Source of the DNA: Acetobacterium woodii
Lineage (GTDB): Bacteria; Bacillota; Clostridia; Eubacteriales; Eubacteriaceae
Assembly: GCA_016213825.1 (NCBI GenBank)
Contig: JACQZP010000031.1
Coordinates: 1 to 64,000, forward strand
DNA length: 64,000 nt
Direction of reading: 5' to 3'
Position numbers and translations under genes: made by a program. This document shows positions 1-7,950 of this stretch, one piece after another; the first letter of the stretch is position 1; each line of letters starts with the position of its first letter. Under the pieces are notes generated by a model. The model ran no database searches. It had not been told where the DNA came from and saw only the letters and a program-made list of their open reading frames with translations.

Positions 1-86
1 ACGGGTAAGCTGTAATTTGTAACATGATAAAAAATAGATTCTACAATGGTATGTCTATCTTTGCTTGAAAAGCAGAAAAATATCAT
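1..86 (-). CDS. Start of an unidentified gene running off the left edge
   Basis: An ATG at 84-86 (minus strand) opens a frame of 28 codons with no stop before the window edge. It begins MIFFCFSSKDRHTIVESIFY. A strong ribosome site, TGGAGGAG at 93-100, lies six bases upstream, which is the main support for a real start. Too little protein is visible to name a family. It lies downstream of the recombinase on the same strand. Confidence 0.5.
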   Translation of the reverse strand, partial: MIFFCFSSKDRHTIVESIFYHVTNYSLP

Positions 87-114
87 AAGTCACTCCTCCA
101 GAAATCAAATAACC

Positions 115-137
115 AAGGATAATTACAAATTATCCTT
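115..137 (-). terminator. Perfect 10-bp inverted repeat after the recombinase
   Basis: AAGGATAATT at 115-124 and AATTATCCTT at 128-137 are perfect complements around a 3-base loop. It lies 55 bases past the recombinase stop and 29 bases before the next gene on that strand. There is no long T run after it, so it may be a weak terminator or a protein site. Confidence 0.4.
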
Positions 138-191
138 CATTCAGTGATCGAACAAATAATGTGAAAATAAATGCTTTTATTTAACGATGGA

Positions 192-1115
192 TTATTTTAT
201 TGAAACTCTATTTCGCGGATGCTTTAAAGTCAAAATGTCATTTTGCTTTTTAGTCGAAACGTGCGTATATATTTGCGTCGTAGTTATTGAACTATGCCCT
301 AATATTTGTTGTATATAGCGGATGTCCACGTCTTCTTCAAGCAAGAGTGTAGCGAATGAATGACGAAACATATGTGGTGTGATATGCACGGCTATTTTTG
401 CTTTTTTAGCATAGTGATCAATCATAAATCGAACAGATTGTTCGGATAAACGGCAGTTTTTTCTGTTGACGAAAAAATATCCGGTACAGTCGATATTTTT
501 GGTATAAGCGGTCATGTATTTTGTTATCGCAGTTAACACATCGGTGTTGCTAATTGGTATGATCCGTTCTTTTGAGCCCTTTCCATAAATGCGTACAAAT
601 CCATTAATAAGATTTATATCATCTGATTTTAACGAGCACAGTTCAGATACCCTGACGCCAGTCGCAAATAGGAGCTCTAAGACTGCGATATTGCGAAGAC
701 CTGTTAGCTTTTGATAAACAGTATTATTGTTATCGTTGTTTTCTTTATATACCGTTTGTAAAAGTGTTTCAATTATGTCAAGTGGAATTGTTCGAGGGAG
801 AATGAATGGCTCCTGAAATTTTAAATTCAGTTTAGAAAAAGGATTTTCCGTTATTACATCTTCATACACCAACCATCCACAGAAAGCTTTAATACTGGCA
901 ATTTTTCGCTTGACTGTTTTCGCTTTGTAGGTTTTGTGTAGACCTATGGCATAATTGGATAAATTAATCTTTGTTAATTGACCATCGGTAGCTCCCATAA
1001 ATAACAAGAATTGAGAGATGTCAATCCTATAAGCTTTTAAGGTTTTAACATTCAGATTTTTTTGATACTGACAATAGTTCAAATAAAGTGCAGACATGGT
1101 TTCAAGATTGATCAT
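192..1115 (-). CDS. Tyrosine recombinase / integrase (XerC/XerD type)
   Basis: This 307-residue protein is a site-specific recombinase that cuts and rejoins DNA through a phosphotyrosine. Residues 1-90 form the SAM-like core-binding domain and about 105-300 the catalytic domain. The full catalytic set is visible: R155 in TGVRVSEL, K179 in YGKGSKE, H248 and R251 in PHMFRHSF, H274 in LGHSS and Y283 in IYTH. Length is typical of Xer-like enzymes and orphan integrases. AGGAG precedes the ATG. Its place beside an SOS-controlled phage-like gene and decaying paralogues suggests a mobile-element integrase rather than the chromosomal dimer-resolution enzyme, but no attachment sites could be defined, so housekeeping XerC/D remains possible. 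Confidence 0.88.
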   Translation of the reverse strand: MINLETMSALYLNYCQYQKNLNVKTLKAYRIDISQFLLFMGATDGQLTKINLSNYAIGLHKTYKAKTVKRKIASIKAFCGWLVYEDVITENPFSKLNLKFQEPFILPRTIPLDIIETLLQTVYKENNDNNNTVYQKLTGLRNIAVLELLFATGVRVSELCSLKSDDINLINGFVRIYGKGSKERIIPISNTDVLTAITKYMTAYTKNIDCTGYFFVNRKNCRLSEQSVRFMIDHYAKKAKIAVHITPHMFRHSFATLLLEEDVDIRYIQQILGHSSITTTQIYTHVSTKKQNDILTLKHPRNRVSIK

Positions 1116-1283
1116 TTAGTTGTTTCTCCTTAGTTTTGTTTCTATGAACATTATGAATGGATTATCTTACTTTGTCTAATAATTCAAAAATATCTAAGAT
1201 TAAAAAGGATTCAGTAAAACATTGATTTTACTGAATTTTTTTTGCGAACGAATGAAAATTTACGTTGCTCAATATTAAGATGA

Positions 1284-1333
1284 TTGACAGAGTGAAATAT
1301 AAGGCGTATGATAATAAAAAAGAACATATGTTC
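1284..1333 (+). promoter_or_regulatory. SOS-type promoter with LexA box
   Basis: TTGACA at 1284-1289 and TATGAT at 1307-1312 are separated by exactly 17 bases, close to the housekeeping consensus. GAACATATGTTC, a perfect palindrome at 1322-1333 where transcription should start, matches the Gram-positive LexA/DinR operator (GAAC-N4-GTTC). The next gene starts at 1358. DNA-damage induction of that gene is a direct inference from the site. Confidence 0.75.
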
Positions 1334-1357
1334 TAAAGATGATGAGAGGTGGGAGAA

Positions 1358-1600
1358 ATGAATTTGCAAACTAATCATATAGTTACCGATAATCGGTGGG
1401 GAGCAAAAAAAGAACGAGAGAATAAAAAAACAATTGATCAGCATGTCAACGTGATGGATTTGAATCAGGAACTAATCATCGAACAAGAAGAAAAAAAGCG
1501 ATACGAAGGTCGTCTGGGCAGATTAGAGTCAGAATTAAGTGAAGCAAGTCCCAAAGAATTCAAGAGAAAAATGGATTATTCAAAGAGATTAAAGGGTTGA
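1358..1600 (+). CDS. Small charged protein, N-terminal part of a sigma/ArpU-like regulator
   Basis: This 80-residue, highly charged, probably helical protein begins MNLQTNHIV. The ATG at 1358 is chosen over the GTG at 1349 because GAGAGGTGGGAG lies directly before it. No catalytic motif is seen. The stop TGA (1598-1600) overlaps the TTG of the next frame, and a reading-frame change near 1575 would join the two into one protein of about 150 residues, resembling phage late-gene activators (ArpU type) with a helical N-terminus and a sigma-region-4-like C-terminus. The gene is downstream of a LexA box. It may be a frameshifted gene or a translationally coupled pair. Confidence 0.55.
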   Translation: MNLQTNHIVTDNRWGAKKERENKKTIDQHVNVMDLNQELIIEQEEKKRYEGRLGRLESELSEASPKEFKRKMDYSKRLKG

Positions 1601-1818
1601 AAGAAGCCATTGCAGAAAAAAATACAAATCTGTTCTTGTTAAACAAAAGCAAGCGAATCATTGAAACATCAATATTACAGATGAATCAACTCGAGAAAAA
1701 AGTTTTCTATGCGCATCGATATTTGGGGAAAAGTCTTGTCGAAATTGCCGATGAGCTTAACCATGATTATGGTTATATTCGAACAGTTTCCGCGAAAGCT
1801 GATAAAAAGATGAAATAA
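1597..1818 (+). CDS. Sigma-70 region 4-like / ArpU-like DNA-binding protein (C-terminal part)
   Basis: This 73-residue frame ends in a helix-turn-helix like sigma region 4: LEKKVFYAHRYLGKSLVEIA followed by DELNHDYGYIRTVSAKADKK. Such domains occur in phage ArpU activators and in small bacteriocin or toxin sigma factors of Clostridia. The only start is a TTG overlapping the previous stop, with no separate ribosome site, so it is probably the C-terminal half of the gene beginning at 1358. With the LexA box upstream, the pair could be a damage-induced activator of the lysin-like gene at 2031. That link is inference. Confidence 0.55.
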   Translation: MKEAIAEKNTNLFLLNKSKRIIETSILQMNQLEKKVFYAHRYLGKSLVEIADELNHDYGYIRTVSAKADKKMK

Positions 1819-2030
1819 TCGGGAATGTTGCTAGAAGCTAAAAAACATAAACTGACAATTTGTATACAGCCAAATGAGAAGTGTTTTGATAAACTGATAG
1901 CATAGCAAAGAAAAATTGCCCGAAGCTGCATAGGGCGTAAAACTAAAGCAGAAAAAAGGGCCGGTCCTTCTGAATTAATACGTGCACACTATTAATTCCA
2001 TAAAATAATTTATGAAAGAAGGCTTATAAA

Positions 2031-4163
2031 ATGGATCAAAAAGTATTAATGACACAGGTATGGTTAAACAATACCTATGCGGGACAAAATGGTTATATTG
2101 ATTGTGATGAAGATGGAGCAACCGGTAATGGAACAATTGCTTCTTTAATTTCGGCATTACAGATTGAAATTGGGATAGCAAAAGCAACGGGAGAGTTTGG
2201 CCCCGCAACTGCTGCAGCCTGCCCCACACTACAAAGTGGTGCAACGGGAAACGGAGTTAAGATTCTTCAGGGAGCGTTATGGTGCAAAGGCTTCTCATCA
2301 GCCGATTTAACCGGAACATTTGATGGTGAGACAATCTCAGGTGTGAATCAATTCCAGTCAGAAGCTGGGTTTATACCAAACAGTGTGGTTACACCGAAAA
2401 TTTTCAAAGGAATATTAAGCACCGATGCGGTCGTCCTGGTTTCGAACGGAGATCCTCGAATTAGGGAAATTCAGAAGAATTTAAACAAAAAATATAGCGA
2501 CTACTTTTGGAAAGACTTGAACATTGTTCCCTGTGATGGTATTTATGGACGAAATACCTGCAATGCTCTTTTATACGCATTCCAGGCGGCCGAGGGAATT
2601 GCTGAACCCAACGGTGTCTTCGGTCCAATGACAGAGAATTCAGCACCGCTGATATCCATATGGAGTGACGAAACAGAGTTTGTTCTTTTGTTGCAATATC
2701 TATTGTATGTCAATGGCTTTGATCCCGGAGATTTTGATGGTGGTTTTGGCTATGGGGTAGAAAACAAAGTGATTGCATTCCAGGAAATGATGGCTCTGGA
2801 TGCCGACGGAATCGTGGGTCTGTCGACATGGGCAGCATTGCTTGTCAGTAAAGGAAATGTGAACCGGAGTGCAAATGCAGTTGATACAACCTATCGGATT
2901 TCGTCGGCAAGAGCAAGTTATTTAAAAGATGCGGGTATTAACTATGTGGGGCGTTATCTGAGCGGCTACTGGCCAGTGACATTGACCGAGCTTGACAGCA
3001 TCTTGGCAGCTGGACTTCATTTTATTCCAATCTTTGAACGATCGGGAAGTGATGAAAATGCGGAGCATGTCACTGAAATTGGATATTTCACCAGCGTCCA
3101 AGGAACTAAAGACGCTTTGTATGCCATTGAAAAAGCGGATCGGCTGGGATTGCCGCGAACAACAATCATTTATTTTGCCGTTGACTTTGATGTATATGAT
3201 TATGAAGTCGAATCTAATATTATCCCATATTTCAGTGCATTAAAGACAGCACTGAGTCAAAATTCTGATTACCGGGTAGGGATTTACGCATCAAGAAGCG
3301 CATGCAAAAAGGTTGCCAATGCAGGCCATACGGTCGCCAGTTATGTATGCGATATGTCCACTGGTTTTTCAGGAAATATTGGCCAGACAATCCCATCCAA
3401 TTGGGCATTTGATCAATATGCAGAAGTAACAGTTGGACAGGGATGGCTGGCTATGGATGTTGATAAAGTGATTGCATCGGGAAGAGACAATGGGGTTGAC
3501 GCGGTTACCGTCGCTAATTTACCTCGGGTTCTCTGCGAATATACACTGGAATCCCTTAACTTGACACCAACTCTCGGCTGGGCAAACGATGTAACATATA
3601 CCTTTACAACTCCCGCAGTCGACATAGAGTATAAAATGGGTATCAGTGGAGAGTTTACACCCATTATGGATAAAGAGAGAGTGTCGTCCAATAATAAAAC
3701 CACCCTTTCAATTAATAATGGTCAATTTGATGAAGTTGAGTTTTCCAGTGCACAATCGATTTTTAATAGTATGGATGCCGGCAATAAAGTGATTTTTGGA
3801 GATTCCGGAACCTTGCAACCAGTGGTTTCGATTGCCAATACGGTTGAGCATGGTTCGATGACCGTTGCTTTTAAAATCGATACCAACGGAAATCTGCAAG
3901 TTGACCTTCAGGTTGAGCAGGATATTCATGAAAGTAGCACTGATACGGAAACAATTTACGTTGAGGTGTGTTACACAATCAAGAGGAACTCTGATAATTC
4001 AAATGAATTAAATCAAATTGAAGATGATGTTCCAAATCTTTTGCTGGTATTAGGGCTTGTTATTTTAATGATTATTATGCTTGCAGAAATATCAATTAGC
4101 GGTGGAGGTTCAGCTATTGCTGGCTTATTAGCATTATTAGGTTTTGCATCAGATCAGGAGTAG
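2031..4163 (+). CDS. Peptidoglycan-binding, glycoside-hydrolase-like (DUF1906/Rv2525c-type) protein
   Basis: This is a 710-residue protein likely to bind and perhaps hydrolyse cell wall. Residues about 60-275 hold several peptidoglycan-binding type 1 repeats (for example LLQYLLYVNGFDPGDFDGGF, then IAFQEMMALDADGIVGLSTW). Residues about 285-480 match the Rv2525c-like glycoside-hydrolase fold (INYVGRYLSGYWP, IIYFAVDFDVYDYE, GIYASRSACKKV). The extreme C-terminus, about 670-705, is strongly hydrophobic and could span a membrane. There is no N-terminal signal peptide, as in phage endolysins or non-classically exported autolysins. It follows the SOS-boxed regulator and could be its target. A weak AGAAGG site precedes the ATG. 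Confidence 0.75.
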   Translation: MDQKVLMTQVWLNNTYAGQNGYIDCDEDGATGNGTIASLISALQIEIGIAKATGEFGPATAAACPTLQSGATGNGVKILQGALWCKGFSSADLTGTFDGETISGVNQFQSEAGFIPNSVVTPKIFKGILSTDAVVLVSNGDPRIREIQKNLNKKYSDYFWKDLNIVPCDGIYGRNTCNALLYAFQAAEGIAEPNGVFGPMTENSAPLISIWSDETEFVLLLQYLLYVNGFDPGDFDGGFGYGVENKVIAFQEMMALDADGIVGLSTWAALLVSKGNVNRSANAVDTTYRISSARASYLKDAGINYVGRYLSGYWPVTLTELDSILAAGLHFIPIFERSGSDENAEHVTEIGYFTSVQGTKDALYAIEKADRLGLPRTTIIYFAVDFDVYDYEVESNIIPYFSALKTALSQNSDYRVGIYASRSACKKVANAGHTVASYVCDMSTGFSGNIGQTIPSNWAFDQYAEVTVGQGWLAMDVDKVIASGRDNGVDAVTVANLPRVLCEYTLESLNLTPTLGWANDVTYTFTTPAVDIEYKMGISGEFTPIMDKERVSSNNKTTLSINNGQFDEVEFSSAQSIFNSMDAGNKVIFGDSGTLQPVVSIANTVEHGSMTVAFKIDTNGNLQVDLQVEQDIHESSTDTETIYVEVCYTIKRNSDNSNELNQIEDDVPNLLLVLGLVILMIIMLAEISISGGGSAIAGLLALLGFASDQE

Positions 4164-4200
4164 TGATTTTTAATTTAAGAAGTATTTAAAATAAAATTAA

Positions 4201-4234
4201 GGAACTATTGTTGAGAATACAATCGTTCCTTTTA
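4201..4234 (+). terminator. Intrinsic terminator
   Basis: GGAACTATTGT and ACAATCGTTCC pair (one mismatch) and are followed by TTTTACTGTTTT. It closes the gene ending at 4163 and sits next to the converging minus-strand gene. Confidence 0.7.
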
Positions 4235-4239
4235 CTGTT

Positions 4240-4827
4240 TTAACTAATTTTTGACGAATGATTACGCTTCTCATTTATGAATTGTCCAAATAGTTCTGAA
4301 TTACCTTGGAGGAATTGAGCTTTTCTAACAAGAAAAACCATTTTTGTGGAATTGGAGACAAGAATGAAGTGATCATTTTTTTCAGAAAAATATTGAATAT
4401 CAGAATAGGTGTGATTTATAATATCGGAATATTCAAAGTGATCCGAATAAAAGGTTAGATTACCTGAGATATGTCCTTTTTTTATGGTTTTGATTCGTTC
4501 CGAGTCTTTAGTAGTTCTCCTCATTTTTAGTAGAATAAGTTGCATTGGTGCAATATGGTATTGATTACCAATGGTTTTATTTTGTAGAGTGTAGGGAAGA
4601 CTTAAAGTGTGAATCGCCATGCTTAACGCAAGTATACCAATAAGTATACGAAAAAAGATATTTAAATTATCTAAAATAATGAGCGATGGAAAAATGCAAA
4701 TGAATAAACATAAAAAAATGATAACACGCCACTTTTTGTAGGGTGTTCCTTCTAATACATACTCTTTGGCAGTATCAAAAAGTTCTTCTTTTGTACAATC
4801 AATTTGAACGATGAATTTAGGTTCCAT
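4240..4827 (-). CDS. YcxB-like membrane protein, intact copy of a three-copy array
   Basis: This 195-residue protein has two hydrophobic segments at about 34-52 and 57-76 followed by a soluble C-terminal half, the usual layout of YcxB-like proteins, whose function is unknown. AGGAG lies seven bases before the ATG. Two degraded paralogues follow on the same strand (5020-5369 and 5359-6002), and the roughly 180 bases upstream of copies 1 and 3 are also alike, so whole gene-plus-promoter units were duplicated. The family assignment rests on the topology and on the phrase FYSDHFEY, and is moderate. Confidence 0.65.
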   Translation of the reverse strand: MEPKFIVQIDCTKEELFDTAKEYVLEGTPYKKWRVIIFLCLFICIFPSLIILDNLNIFFRILIGILALSMAIHTLSLPYTLQNKTIGNQYHIAPMQLILLKMRRTTKDSERIKTIKKGHISGNLTFYSDHFEYSDIINHTYSDIQYFSEKNDHFILVSNSTKMVFLVRKAQFLQGNSELFGQFINEKRNHSSKIS

Positions 4828-5019
4828 AGGTTATCTCCTGTAACGTTATTTTCCAATGCAATAAAAGATCGTATCAAAAGCATTGAAAATTCTTTGAATA
4901 TTTGAATAAAGATATCAATACTACAATTTTGTCATTCACTATTGCTGAATACAAATCGAATTCGATAAAAACAAGCTGCTTTTTATCGATGAGGTAGATT
5001 ATTAATCAGATTTTATTTG

Positions 5020-5369
5020 TTTATAAATGATTGCGTTTCTCATTTGTAAATTGCCCAAACATTTCTGAATTACCTTGGAGGAATTGAGTTTTTCTAACAA
5101 GAAAAACCATTTTTCTAGAATTAGAGACAAGAACGAAGTGATCATCTTTTTCATAGAAGTACTCAATATCTGGATAGGTTTGGTTTATAATATCGGAGTA
5201 TTCAAAGTGATCCTGATAAAAAATCTAAATACCAGTAATGTGTCCTTTCTTTAGGATTTTGATCTGTTCCAAATCTTCAATGGTTCTTCTTTTTCATTAA
5301 AGATAGTTTTTTGAGATTAACGTTATTTTCTAAAGCGCGGTCAATTTGAACGACAAATTTAGGTTCTAT
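5020..5369 (-). pseudogene. Degraded YcxB-like copy 2 (deleted centre, start lost)
   Basis: The right end encodes EPKFVVQID, matching the N-terminus of the intact copy, but the ATG has become ATA (5367-5369). The left end, near 5030-5230, matches the C-terminal half of copy 1 almost base for base. The membrane-spanning centre is missing and a stop interrupts the join. It abuts the C-terminus of copy 3, whose frame runs into this copy's first codons. This is a dead paralogue. Confidence 0.75.
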
Positions 5370-6002
5370 TTTTACTCTCCCGGTTAGCTTGATCGCTTTG
5401 ACCTGGGCGGGCAGCCTGATATTTTTCATCCAAAAATGTTCGGAATTCTGCCGGGGTTCCTTTCAAAAAAAGGTTTTTCTTAATATGAAAGACCATTTTA
5501 TAGGCATGGGTAACGATGATGAAATGATCATCTTTTTCGTATACAAAGTGAACGAGATAGGTATTGTTCAGCAGGTCCGAGTATTCAAAGTGATCGGAAT
5601 AAAAAATCAGAGTGCCTGAAATATGCCCCGTTTTGATGGCGCGTAACCGCTCCAGATCTTCAGGAATACCACTTTTTTTTAACAGTAGTCGCTTTTTCAG
5701 ATTAATGTTATATTGCGTTGCAATGGTATGATATTGCCAAATATAAGGAATGCTGAAATAGTAAAGAGTCATAACCAGAAAATACGTAGGAGCTAAAATA
5801 CGAATAAAGATATTAGCTTTATTCAGAAAAATAGGAGATGGAATAACTAGTAAAAATAGAGTTAAAAAAAACCTCCAATAGAACAGAAAATAAGTACTTT
5901 ACTCGCGGTTGGATAAGAAGATGACTCATACCGATAATCATAGCAGGCCTTGAGCAATTCTTTTTTTGTACAATCAATATGAACGATAAATCGAGGTTCC
6001 AT
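5359..6002 (-). pseudogene. YcxB-like copy 3, frameshifted in a homopolymer run
   Basis: Translation from the ATG at 6000-6002 gives MEPRFIVHIDCTKKELL, matching copy 1, and runs about 48 codons before a stop inside a run of eight A (5864-5871, read as T on the coding strand). Adding one T restores one continuous frame through both membrane segments to the stop at 5359 (about 214 residues). The frameshift may be a real inactivation, a slippage-prone phase-variable tract, or a sequencing error. The remaining frame is otherwise intact, unlike copy 2. Confidence 0.72.
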
Positions 6003-6269
6003 AGGTTATCTCCGGTAATGTTTTTTTTCAAAGCAATAAGAGATTGTGTCAAAAACACTAAAAATTCCGAACGTCTGAATTAAGCTGATACTACTTTATT
6101 TTATCATTCATCGTTGCTGAATACAAATCGAATTCGATAAAATTAAGTTGCTCTGTAGTGAGATAGATTTTTTAAATAAACGTTACAGACTTGAAAGTAT
6201 CTAAAACGCAGTGATTTGATTAGACAAGTGAAATATATTGGATAAAAAGAAAAATAATTTCGAAAAGCT
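6003..6269. other. Non-coding stretch: duplicated promoter region of YcxB-like copy 3
   Basis: Bases 6003-6180 closely resemble 4828-5000 upstream of the intact copy, sharing the block CTGAATACAAATCGAATTCG among others. The rest up to 6269 has no gene that I can support. Confidence 0.6.
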
Positions 6270-6357
6270 GCGTTAAGTATAACCTTCTCCGCCACCATGA
6301 ACTACGCATCAACGTTGATGTTAGTTAGAACCTGTTACGAAAGTAGCAGGTTTTTTG
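6270..6357 (+). repeat. Two-hairpin intergenic element, copy A
   Basis: CATCAACGTTGATG (6307-6320) is a self-complementary first hairpin. AACCTGTTAC (6329-6338) and GTAGCAGGTT (6343-6352) with six T form a terminator. The upstream part, with CCTTCTCCGCCACC at 6283-6296, is shared with copy E near 31515. No plus-strand gene lies directly upstream that needs a terminator. Confidence 0.65.
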
Positions 6358-6499
6358 TGTTGAAAAAATAAAAAGAAGCAGAGTAACTTTAATTATTTTA
6401 AATTTCTGATATAATTAGAACTGTGATATTTTATCTGCCGATTACGCAGAAACAACTTCATAATGGTAGGAACGTTCTAAAAATAAAACTTAAAAACTC

Positions 6500-6529
6500 T
6501 TTACGTGTGCATTGGTGTGCACGTATAAT
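6500..6529 (+). promoter_or_regulatory. arsR-family promoter with operator
   Basis: TTTACG (6500-6505) and TATAAT (6524-6529) are 18 bases apart. The spacer contains two direct repeats of GTGTGCA (6505-6511 and 6515-6521), one helical turn apart. A near copy lies at 6925-6941 before the next gene. Autoregulation by the ArsR-type protein is the likely reading. Confidence 0.6.
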
Positions 6530-6544
6530 AAAGGTGGCGATAAA

Positions 6545-6871
6545 ATGGGAAGTGAAAAAAACGCATTAGTGTGTGGTAATTTTATAGAAGATAACATTGA
6601 TTTTGATTTTTATAAGGCTTTATTTGATCCAGTGAGAAGTAAAATACTGGTATACATTGCTAGTAGTGGAAAAAAGAGTGTTAACGAAATTGCCGAAAAT
6701 TTTACACAAGATAGATCAGTCATTTCGAGGCACTTGGATTTAATGAACCGTTATGGCATTGTCAGTAAAACCAAAATAAACAGGTATGTATTTTATGAAG
6801 TAAACAGTAAGTTTATCTTTGATAAATTCGAGGAAACGACAATAAATTTAAAAAGATTGATGGAAACTTGA
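6545..6871 (+). CDS. ArsR-family winged-helix transcriptional regulator
   Basis: This 108-residue protein has an ArsR-type winged helix at about 22-95: FYKALFDPVRSKILVYI, then SVNEIAENFTQDRSVISRHL as the recognition unit and a basic wing. The N-terminal VCGNFIED and the absence of the classic metal-site cysteines suggest it senses something other than arsenite. The ATG at 6545 is chosen over an earlier in-frame codon at 6512 because AAGGTGG lies just before it and the earlier start falls inside the operator. Matching operators before this gene and before the flavodoxin gene suggest it represses both. Confidence 0.82.
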   Translation: MGSEKNALVCGNFIEDNIDFDFYKALFDPVRSKILVYIASSGKKSVNEIAENFTQDRSVISRHLDLMNRYGIVSKTKINRYVFYEVNSKFIFDKFEETTINLKRLMET

Positions 6872-6892
6872 AAAATAACGTAAGTAATAGAG

Positions 6893-6912
6893 ATGGCAGA
6901 AATGCCGTTTTT
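6893..6912 (+). terminator. Weak hairpin after the ArsR gene
   Basis: GGCA-GAAA-TGCC (6895-6906) is followed by GTTTTTATT. The stem is short; it may only partly terminate before the flavodoxin gene. Confidence 0.4.
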
Positions 6913-6924
6913 ATTAAGGCTATA

Positions 6925-6941
6925 TGTGTATTAGTGTGCAC
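6925..6941 (+). promoter_or_regulatory. Second ArsR-type operator
   Basis: TGTGTATTAGTGTGCAC repeats the operator at 6506-6522 with three changes and the same 10-base period. It lies 32 bases before the flavodoxin/ferredoxin gene. Confidence 0.55.
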
Positions 6942-6972
6942 TGAAACAATAATAGAAATGAGGAGTTAAACG

Positions 6973-7758
6973 ATGAGTAAGAATGTTGTGTTTTATTTTT
7001 CCGGTACTGGAAACAGTTTAAACGTTGCAAAAGGTATAGCTAAGGAAATGCAAAACTGCGAAATTATTTCAATGAGCGGCAGTAAAAACTATGATTTGCA
7101 AGCAGGATATGAAACGATTGGGTTTGTTTACCCAACATATTATCGAGGAGAGCCGCAAAAAGTTCGTGAATTCATATTAAACCTTAATCTAAAAAATAAT
7201 CGGGATACATATTATTATGCAGTAACAACTTGTGGAAAATACGATGGTAATGCGCTTATGCACATTAATCATTTGTTAAAAAGAAAAAATATACACCTGG
7301 ACTACGGAAAAAAGATTGTTATGTTCTCAAATTATGTTGTAGCATATGACATGCGAGAAACAGTTAAAGAAGAAACCAAGCAGTCACAAAAAGATTTAAT
7401 GCAAATTATTCAATCAATAAAAAACAGAGAAATTAATAAATTATCTATAACAGAACCATTGCAAGAAATAGCTTATCGGGTTTTAATTAGATTCGCACAT
7501 AATATGGATAAGTATTATAATGTGTCTGACGACTGCATCGGTTGTGGCATATGTAAAGAGGTATGCCCAGTAGGTAATGTTGATTTAGATGACAATAATA
7601 AACCATATTTCAGACATCATTGTGAGCAATGTGTTGCATGTATTCAATATTGTCCAAAGAAGGCAATAAACTATAAAAACAAGACACAGAGTAGAAGAAG
7701 ATATACTTATCCAGGTATAAAGTCTGCGGAATTAGCTAAAATGAATAGGAATGATTAA
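6973..7758 (+). CDS. EFR1-family flavodoxin/ferredoxin electron carrier
   Basis: This 261-residue cytoplasmic protein fuses a flavodoxin-like FMN domain (residues 1-150, with the phosphate-binding loop FSGTGNSLNVAK at 10-21) to a two-[4Fe-4S] ferredoxin domain. The cysteines are CIGCGICKEVCPVGN and CEQCVACIQYCPKKA. This is the EFR1 arrangement, thought to pass low-potential electrons. Physiological partners are unknown. GAGG precedes the ATG. It follows the ArsR-type regulator with a shared operator motif, so expression is probably controlled by whatever that protein senses. Confidence 0.88.
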   Translation: MSKNVVFYFSGTGNSLNVAKGIAKEMQNCEIISMSGSKNYDLQAGYETIGFVYPTYYRGEPQKVREFILNLNLKNNRDTYYYAVTTCGKYDGNALMHINHLLKRKNIHLDYGKKIVMFSNYVVAYDMRETVKEETKQSQKDLMQIIQSIKNREINKLSITEPLQEIAYRVLIRFAHNMDKYYNVSDDCIGCGICKEVCPVGNVDLDDNNKPYFRHHCEQCVACIQYCPKKAINYKNKTQSRRRYTYPGIKSAELAKMNRND

Positions 7759-7800
7759 TATTTTGAATAAACATTGACAGGAAATTACGGAATATCTGAT

Positions 7801-7848
7801 GAGCGCTGATTAAGACACTGAGATTTTCAATTGTCTATGTGGTGCTCT
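7801..7848 (+). other. Imperfect hairpin between EFR1 and C39 genes
   Basis: GAGCGC (7801-7806) pairs with GTGCTC and AGACA (7813-7817) with TGTCT, giving a long imperfect stem. No T run follows. It could end the EFR1 transcript or be part of a leader; nothing more specific can be said. Confidence 0.3.
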
Positions 7849-7950
7849 GATTAGTGACATGGTTTAACATAAAGAGTTTCCTTTCTGATTATCTGGCATT
7901 TTGTGCGTTGTAACTATATAATAAGAATAAAACAGTGCGAGGTATTACTG

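Noticed and set aside
1211-1444. Minus-strand frame over the SOS promoter
   Set aside because: It overlaps the promoter and start of the sigma-like gene and is mostly hydrophobic, AT-driven sequence with no ribosome site.
2461-2646. Antisense frames within large genes, here and throughout the window
   Set aside because: They lie opposite clear genes, lack ribosome sites and have biased compositions.
6283-6296. tRNA-Ser 3' end (CTTCTCCGCCA) as an integration site
   Set aside because: Only the 11-base acceptor-like end is present. There is no T-arm GTTCGA box or anticodon arm, and copy E reads GCAA where CCA would be needed. Chance or a shared repeat block is more likely.
192-6300. Complete prophage or integrative element
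   Set aside because: No capsid, terminase, tail, replication or conjugation genes and no attachment-site pair were found. At most it is a remnant.
7801-7848. Riboswitch before the C39 lipoprotein
   Set aside because: The stem is imperfect and I see no known aptamer core; more likely a degenerate terminator.
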